From contig JAILPS010000055.1 in assembly GCA_024699325.1 (NCBI GenBank), positions 26,024-90,023 on the forward strand: a DNA stretch of 64,000 bases. Reading direction: 5' to 3'. This DNA is from Lachnospiraceae bacterium (GTDB lineage: Bacteria > Bacillota > Clostridia > Lachnospirales > Lachnospiraceae). Shown one piece after another: positions 59,888-64,000 of the stretch (position 1 is the first letter of the stretch; every line of letters begins with the position of its first letter). The notes beneath the pieces are model-generated. The model searched no databases. It was given only the letters and a program-made list of their open reading frames with translations, and was not told the DNA's origin. The translations under genes and the position numbers were made by a program.

Positions 59888-60838
59888 CTATAATACTGAG
59901 AGAATTTCACCTCTCACAGAGTCCATGCGCCTGTCTGCCAGGCCAAAATCCATTTCCTTATATGACCATGCGGCGTGACCAATGCCGTATTTTTCCATTA
60001 CAGTGCATATAAACTTATACCACTTGGCCGCATCCTCAGGGGTAGCCCTGTCGATAACGCCAAACTCGCCACAGTACAGCCTTACGCCTCTCTCTACAGA
60101 AACCTTCACAGCCTCGCCGATAAGGTTCTCAAAATAAGAGACACTTGCCTCGCTCTCGTCTATGCTCTGTCTGAAATCATGGTCCATCCAGTCAACCCAC
60201 GGCGCGCCCTGATGTGTGAATTTGATGGGCTCGTAGCAGTGGAAGTTGTATACAATATTTGGATCCCTGGGTATCGGGAGATCCTTAAGCGCAGTGATGG
60301 AGTTATTGTAATATCCGCCCAGTAATATCTTGATGTCCGGGGCGATATTTCTTATTCTCCTGATGCACTCCGTGGAAATCCTGTTCCACGCGTCGCTGTA
60401 TTCCCTGTCAGTCACCTCGTTTAGAAGCTCGAAGGCCAGCCTGTTGCTATACATGCCGTACCTCTCGGCAAACTTCTCCCAGAGCCTGTAGAAGCGCTCC
60501 TGAAAATATCCGCTCTCAAAAAACCCTGTCTCCTTCTCCCCTGCGTCGAAGCTGAAGCCATAGGTTTTGTGAAGGTCAAGCACCATATTTAAGCCGTATT
60601 TCTCGCACCATCCCAGAGCCCTGTCGATGTATGCGAAGCCATCAGCTTTGTAGTTTCCGTCGGTGTCCTCCACGAGATTGTAGTCCACAGGCACTCTGAC
60701 GTGATCGAGTCCCCAGCGCCTGATAACCTCAATATCCTTCTCCACTATAAATGTGTCATATCTCTCCTTAGTGTGGTTGCACTGTGACAGCCATCCGCCT
60801 AAGTTGATGCCGTGCATATATCCCTCAAGTGTCCTCAT
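59888..60838 (-). CDS. GH5 family cellulase-like hydrolase, cytosolic
   Basis: 316 residues without a signal peptide. The TIM barrel begins GINLGGWLSQCNH. Acid/base Glu141 in AFELLNEVTD and nucleophile Glu258 in LYCGEFGV are visible, along with RVPVDYN and FHCYEPIKFTHQG. The lack of a signal suggests it acts on oligosaccharides brought in after the secreted GH16 has cut the polymer; beta-1,3, beta-1,4 or exo-beta-1,3-glucosidase activity cannot be distinguished. Starts two bases after the GH16 stop with GGTGGAAT upstream. Confidence 0.93.
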   Translation of the reverse strand: MRTLEGYMHGINLGGWLSQCNHTKERYDTFIVEKDIEVIRRWGLDHVRVPVDYNLVEDTDGNYKADGFAYIDRALGWCEKYGLNMVLDLHKTYGFSFDAGEKETGFFESGYFQERFYRLWEKFAERYGMYSNRLAFELLNEVTDREYSDAWNRISTECIRRIRNIAPDIKILLGGYYNNSITALKDLPIPRDPNIVYNFHCYEPIKFTHQGAPWVDWMDHDFRQSIDESEASVSYFENLIGEAVKVSVERGVRLYCGEFGVIDRATPEDAAKWYKFICTVMEKYGIGHAAWSYKEMDFGLADRRMDSVRGEILSVL

Positions 60839-60840
60839 AA

Positions 60841-62319
60841 TTATTCCACCTTTTCAAGTCGCACATTCTTAATGTGAATGGTTGATGTGGAGTTCTGCTT
60901 GCCCATGTTGAATTCCACGCGCCCCTTGTCATCGCTGTTATCCTTCATTTCAAATGTAAATTCATAGAGTGTGTACTCCCCTGTAAGATCAACCGCCGTG
61001 TCAGGGAAATATCTGATCCAGTTTACATTTGGCGCAGTGACTGCCGCCTTCATCTGCCTGTCCTCCTCGGCGTAAGCCTCGAAGGAGAATTTGTATGTGC
61101 AGCCCTTCTCCATCGGCATGCCCGGCTGAACTAACTGAATAGAGTACTCCTCGGTTCCGCAGTCTTCGGTTGTTATAACTATCTCACCGTTTTCGATAAC
61201 CGCCTCGCCCTTGCCGCCGTTTTGAGCCATAAACTTCCAGTCCACATCGTCTGCAAGATCCTCTGCCTCTGTAAATGCGCCGTTATTCAAGAAGTTACCT
61301 GTCTCGTCGGCCTCCTTCATGTCAAGAGTGATTACAGGCTTTGTTACATCCTCATCATATTCAGCCTTCTGGAACATTCTCACATAGTCAACCTTCATGG
61401 CTGCCCTGTCGTCAAACACTGTGGTTTCGTCAGGGTTTCCCGGCCAGTTGCCGCCAACCGCAACATTTAAAATCACGTGGTATGGCTGGTCAAACGGTGC
61501 GGGATATGTTCTCTCCTCGCCGTCCGCCGTTTTAGAGTACCAGTCGTTTGTCTCGTAGTACTGCTCGCCGTCCACGAACCACTTGATGCTTCCCGGCTCC
61601 CACTCTATCGCAAATGTGTGATATTCATTGGCAAAATCGCCCTGCGTCAGGGTGTATGTTCCCTGGTTCTGCTTGTGTGGCTCGCCGTAGTGGATGGTTC
61701 CATAATTGGTCATTAAGCTGTCGCCCAAAACCTCAGCGATATCAATCTCGCCGCATTTTGGCCACTGTCCGTAGTAGGACTCGTCCTGAGGCATCATCCA
61801 GAATGCAGGCAGGAAGCCCTTGCCCTGAGGGAATTTGATCTTTGCCTCTATGTAGCCGTACTTGATATCGTGCTTATTCTGTGTGTTCACGCGCCCTGAA
61901 TAGTATGAAACAGTTCCGTCGCTGTTTTCAACCTTCACAGGCTGGATGACAAGCTCGCCGTCCTTAACAAATGCATAGTCGGCACTTGGGATGTACTCCT
62001 GAAGCTCGTTGTTAACCCAGCCCACCTCGTGCGCCTCGCGGTTCCAGTCAGCCTCACTGAGCTCTGTCCCGTCGAATTCATCATGCCATACCAGACTGTA
62101 GCCCGCGGGCGGTGTGATGCCGTCCACCACCGCGCTCTGCGTAGTCTGCTCCGGGGCGGTGGTTGTGACCTCGGTCGCCTCGGTCGCCTCAGTCGCCTTC
62201 GTCTCCCCTCCAGCCGTGGTTGTGGTTTTGGTGTCAGTTTTCGCACATCCTGACATCAAACCCACGGTCATAGCGCCGCACAAAAACAGCGCCGTCTGTC
62301 TCTTCACGTTCTTAATCAT
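60841..62319 (-). CDS. GH16 beta-glucanase lipoprotein with C-terminal carbohydrate-binding domain
   Basis: 492 residues. Lipobox GLMSGC (Cys25), Thr/Glu-rich linker, then a GH16 beta-jelly roll (YSLVWHDEFDGTELSEADWN). The catalytic signature GEIDIAEVLG gives nucleophile Glu191, Asp193 and acid/base Glu196; the extra residue pattern E-x-D-x-x-E is typical of laminarinase-type members. From about residue 350 a CBM4/9-like sandwich (FLNNGAFTEAEDLADDVDW to the end) follows. Acts at the cell surface on beta-1,3 or mixed-linkage glucan. AAGGAGG precedes the ATG. Cotranscribed with GH5. Confidence 0.95.
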   Translation of the reverse strand: MIKNVKRQTALFLCGAMTVGLMSGCAKTDTKTTTTAGGETKATEATEATEVTTTAPEQTTQSAVVDGITPPAGYSLVWHDEFDGTELSEADWNREAHEVGWVNNELQEYIPSADYAFVKDGELVIQPVKVENSDGTVSYYSGRVNTQNKHDIKYGYIEAKIKFPQGKGFLPAFWMMPQDESYYGQWPKCGEIDIAEVLGDSLMTNYGTIHYGEPHKQNQGTYTLTQGDFANEYHTFAIEWEPGSIKWFVDGEQYYETNDWYSKTADGEERTYPAPFDQPYHVILNVAVGGNWPGNPDETTVFDDRAAMKVDYVRMFQKAEYDEDVTKPVITLDMKEADETGNFLNNGAFTEAEDLADDVDWKFMAQNGGKGEAVIENGEIVITTEDCGTEEYSIQLVQPGMPMEKGCTYKFSFEAYAEEDRQMKAAVTAPNVNWIRYFPDTAVDLTGEYTLYEFTFEMKDNSDDKGRVEFNMGKQNSTSTIHIKNVRLEKVE

Positions 62320-62415
62320 AAATACCTCCTTAAACAGGGTGTTAGCCTGGTCACGTATCTCTTTAAGAACATAATAGAATAACAAACGGCGCTTCTATAT
62401 CATTTTCTTTACTAT

Positions 62416-63177
62416 TTAGTTGTTTTCTTGCTCTTGCCCCAGCTCGTTTTTAAACAGGCTCTGCTCGCGGTATTCCCCCGGCGTCACGCCGTACTCCTCG
62501 TGAAACAGTCTTGTAAAATAGCTCTGGTTGGCAAACGCTAATATCGCTGCTATCTCCGTGGCGGAAAACTCTGAGTACTGCAGCATGTTTTTGGCAGTCT
62601 CAAGCTTCTTAAGAGTTATATATCTCCCAAATGTCACACCCATCTCCTGCTTAAAAACCCTGGACAGGTACGTCGGATTAACTCCCACGTACTCTGCGAC
62701 GGCGGGGAGCGTGATTCTCGTGTGCAGATGGTCGTAAATATAGTCCACAGCCTTCGCAACCGGCATGGATGTTATCCTTCTCTTCTGAAGGTTATTCATC
62801 CTCTTCGTGTAGTCTAGGCACATGGTGTGGTGAAGGTCGCTGATCTGCCCCCTGCTTACCGCTGCGTCCGCCTTCTGTATGTAGAAGTCGCTGAGAGCAT
62901 AGGATTCTGAATGCTCCATTCCACCCTCTATACAGTATCTGGCAACCATCGCCGCAGTTATCGCAAAGTGATATTTAATACTCTGCAGCGCATTTTTAGA
63001 CAGTGTTCCAAACCCCGCCTTTTCGGAAAATGCATTCTCGCAAAGCTTCTTTACAAGCTCCACATCCCCCCGCTTGACAGCGTTGTAGAATTCGAACTCC
63101 GGCTGATACTCCGCCCTCGTAAAGTCATTCTCCCTCTGCAGATATTCGCTATATATCAGTTCCTTCTTATACTCCAT
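62416..63177 (-). CDS. AraC family transcriptional regulator
   Basis: 253 residues. The N-terminal helical domain (residues 1-140, YNAVKRGDVELVKKLCENAF) is the type seen in AraC regulators of sugar loci without a cupin. The C-terminal double helix-turn-helix spans about residues 145-240 (LPAVAEYVGVNPTYLSRVF and EIAAILAFANQSYFTRLF, then GVTPGEYR). It lies between the esterase gene (five-base gap) and GH16, and is the likely regulator of the beta-glucan locus. Confidence 0.92.
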   Translation of the reverse strand: MEYKKELIYSEYLQRENDFTRAEYQPEFEFYNAVKRGDVELVKKLCENAFSEKAGFGTLSKNALQSIKYHFAITAAMVARYCIEGGMEHSESYALSDFYIQKADAAVSRGQISDLHHTMCLDYTKRMNNLQKRRITSMPVAKAVDYIYDHLHTRITLPAVAEYVGVNPTYLSRVFKQEMGVTFGRYITLKKLETAKNMLQYSEFSATEIAAILAFANQSYFTRLFHEEYGVTPGEYREQSLFKNELGQEQENN

Positions 63178-63182
63178 ACACC

Positions 63183-64000
63183 CTATCTCTCGAACTTGCC
63201 GTCCATAAAATCAAGCGTGTTCTCCATGGCAGTCTGCGCTCCCGCAGGCGAAAAACCGTGGCCCTCGCCAGGCATGAGCATCAGTCTGGCCTTCTTATAC
63301 TGCTTGATAATATTCTGTGAATATGACAGCGGCACTATGGCGTCCTGATCACCGTGCATGATGATGACTGAGCCCTCGTAGCCTCCAATCGCTGTCGATA
63401 TGTCGATATCTCTAACTGTAACCGCGAAATTCTTCCCCAGCTTCATTCCCCAGAATTCAATCACCTCAGTAATGTCGTCAACGCTTGCGTACATGTCCGT
63501 CCAGTTGTCCGGAACGCAAAATGCGGGGAAGTATAAGATCATGGCCTTAACCCTGCTTCCAAGCTCCTCGGCTGCGAGCGCGCTGACCAAACCGCCCTGG
63601 CTTCCGCCCATTAAGTATACTCTATCCTTGTCAACATTTTCAAGAGAGGAAATGTTTTCAAATACCGCGATAAGGTCGGCCTTCTCCGAAAGAATGGTCA
63701 TCTCGGTTGCCTTGAGGCTGCTTCTTGAGTTGACTGAACCGCCGCAGAAGTCATATGCATACGCCACATATCCGTGCTGTGCATAGTAGTTACACTCCAA
63801 ACCCCAGTCATCCGCGCTTCCGTTGTAGCCGTGGCTTAGAATTATCGCAGGGAATGTCCCCTCTGCGTCAGGCATGAATATTCTTCCATACACCTGTAAT
63901 CCGTCGTGCTCTACAATATACTCTTCCTTCTTAACCTTGTACATTCCGTCTTCCTCCTCGCTATCTGCCACCTCTTCGGTTGTGGTCACTTCCTCTGTAA
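63183..64000 (-). CDS. Alpha/beta hydrolase (esterase-like), N-terminus beyond the right edge
   Basis: The open frame runs to the right edge. Its first visible residues are a Thr/Glu-rich linker (TEEVTTTEEVAD) like those after the lipoboxes of the other lipoproteins here, so the protein is probably a lipoprotein whose signal peptide lies outside. The hydrolase domain has ILSHGYNGSADDW, AYDFCGGSVNSRSSL, nucleophile elbow GGSQGG, the acid in MHGDQDAIVPL and the His in PGEGHGFSPAG. It resembles cinnamoyl (feruloyl) esterases of Butyrivibrio; acetyl esterase is possible. Confidence 0.88.
   Translation of the reverse strand, partial: TEEVTTTEEVADSEEEDGMYKVKKEEYIVEHDGLQVYGRIFMPDAEGTFPAIILSHGYNGSADDWGLECNYYAQHGYVAYAYDFCGGSVNSRSSLKATEMTILSEKADLIAVFENISSLENVDKDRVYLMGGSQGGLVSALAAEELGSRVKAMILYFPAFCVPDNWTDMYASVDDITEVIEFWGMKLGKNFAVTVRDIDISTAIGGYEGSVIIMHGDQDAIVPLSYSQNIIKQYKKARLMLMPGEGHGFSPAGAQTAMENTLDFMDGKFER

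Overview
The window looks like a chromosomal segment of a Gram-positive, fibre-degrading gut or rumen anaerobe of the Lachnospiraceae (Butyrivibrio/Roseburia-like). The case rests on several things: a T-box leader on aspS, GatCAB, a type III glutamine synthetase, RpoB and RpoC with acidic tails, a DUF3881-like protein that I know only from Lachnospiraceae, Thr/Glu-rich lipoprotein linkers, class B sortase, and many glycoside hydrolases. Genus is inference. Almost everything is on the minus strand, so transcription mostly runs from high to low coordinates.

1-12.7 kb is a glutamine and ammonia neighbourhood. In transcription order it holds glnA (GSIII), an ammonium transporter fused to a PII domain, T-box-controlled aspS, gatC, gatA, gatB, pyrG and the first codons of gltB (glutamate synthase). 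The gaps around gatBA carry an unusual repeat system: 30-bp tandem units, a 138-bp inverted duplication (134/138 identical) flanking gatA-gatB exactly, and a run of palindromes. glnA, gltB and amt each have a hairpin between their upstream sequence and their ribosome binding site; for glnA a consensus promoter fires straight into an intrinsic terminator.

12.7-25.5 kb is the rpoB-rpoC-rpsL-rpsG-fusA-tuf cluster, split by internal terminators and promoters into separate units. 25.6-41.2 kb is mixed: class B sortase, class II aldolase, a membrane protein, LacZ-type beta-galactosidase, a histidine phosphatase, a cluster of terminator-like palindromes, a secreted protein with a sortase-like tail, an M18 aminopeptidase, a lipoprotein with two near-identical modules, and a serS/DUF3881/Ca-type P-ATPase operon.

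41.3-64 kb is accessory and carbohydrate-centred: a beta-helix lipoprotein (Cthe_2159-like), a GH127 arabinofuranosidase lipoprotein divergent from an AraC regulator, an internally deleted IS4-type element with perfect 16-bp terminal inverted repeats, a small lipoprotein, and a broken metalloprotease-like fragment abutting pyk. A long operon follows (MFS transporter, SMP-30 lactonase-like, flavin-fold protein, Ldh2-type dehydrogenase, SDR, GT4, GH13, pyk) whose members overlap or nearly touch. A Bax-inhibitor-1-like membrane protein is on the plus strand. The right end is a beta-glucan locus: esterase, AraC regulator, GH16 lipoprotein and cytosolic GH5.

I found no CRISPR array, prophage, tRNA or rRNA gene. 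The most unusual parts are the gat/pyrG repeat system and the hairpin-gated nitrogen-assimilation leaders. I saw no clear new defence or mobile system.
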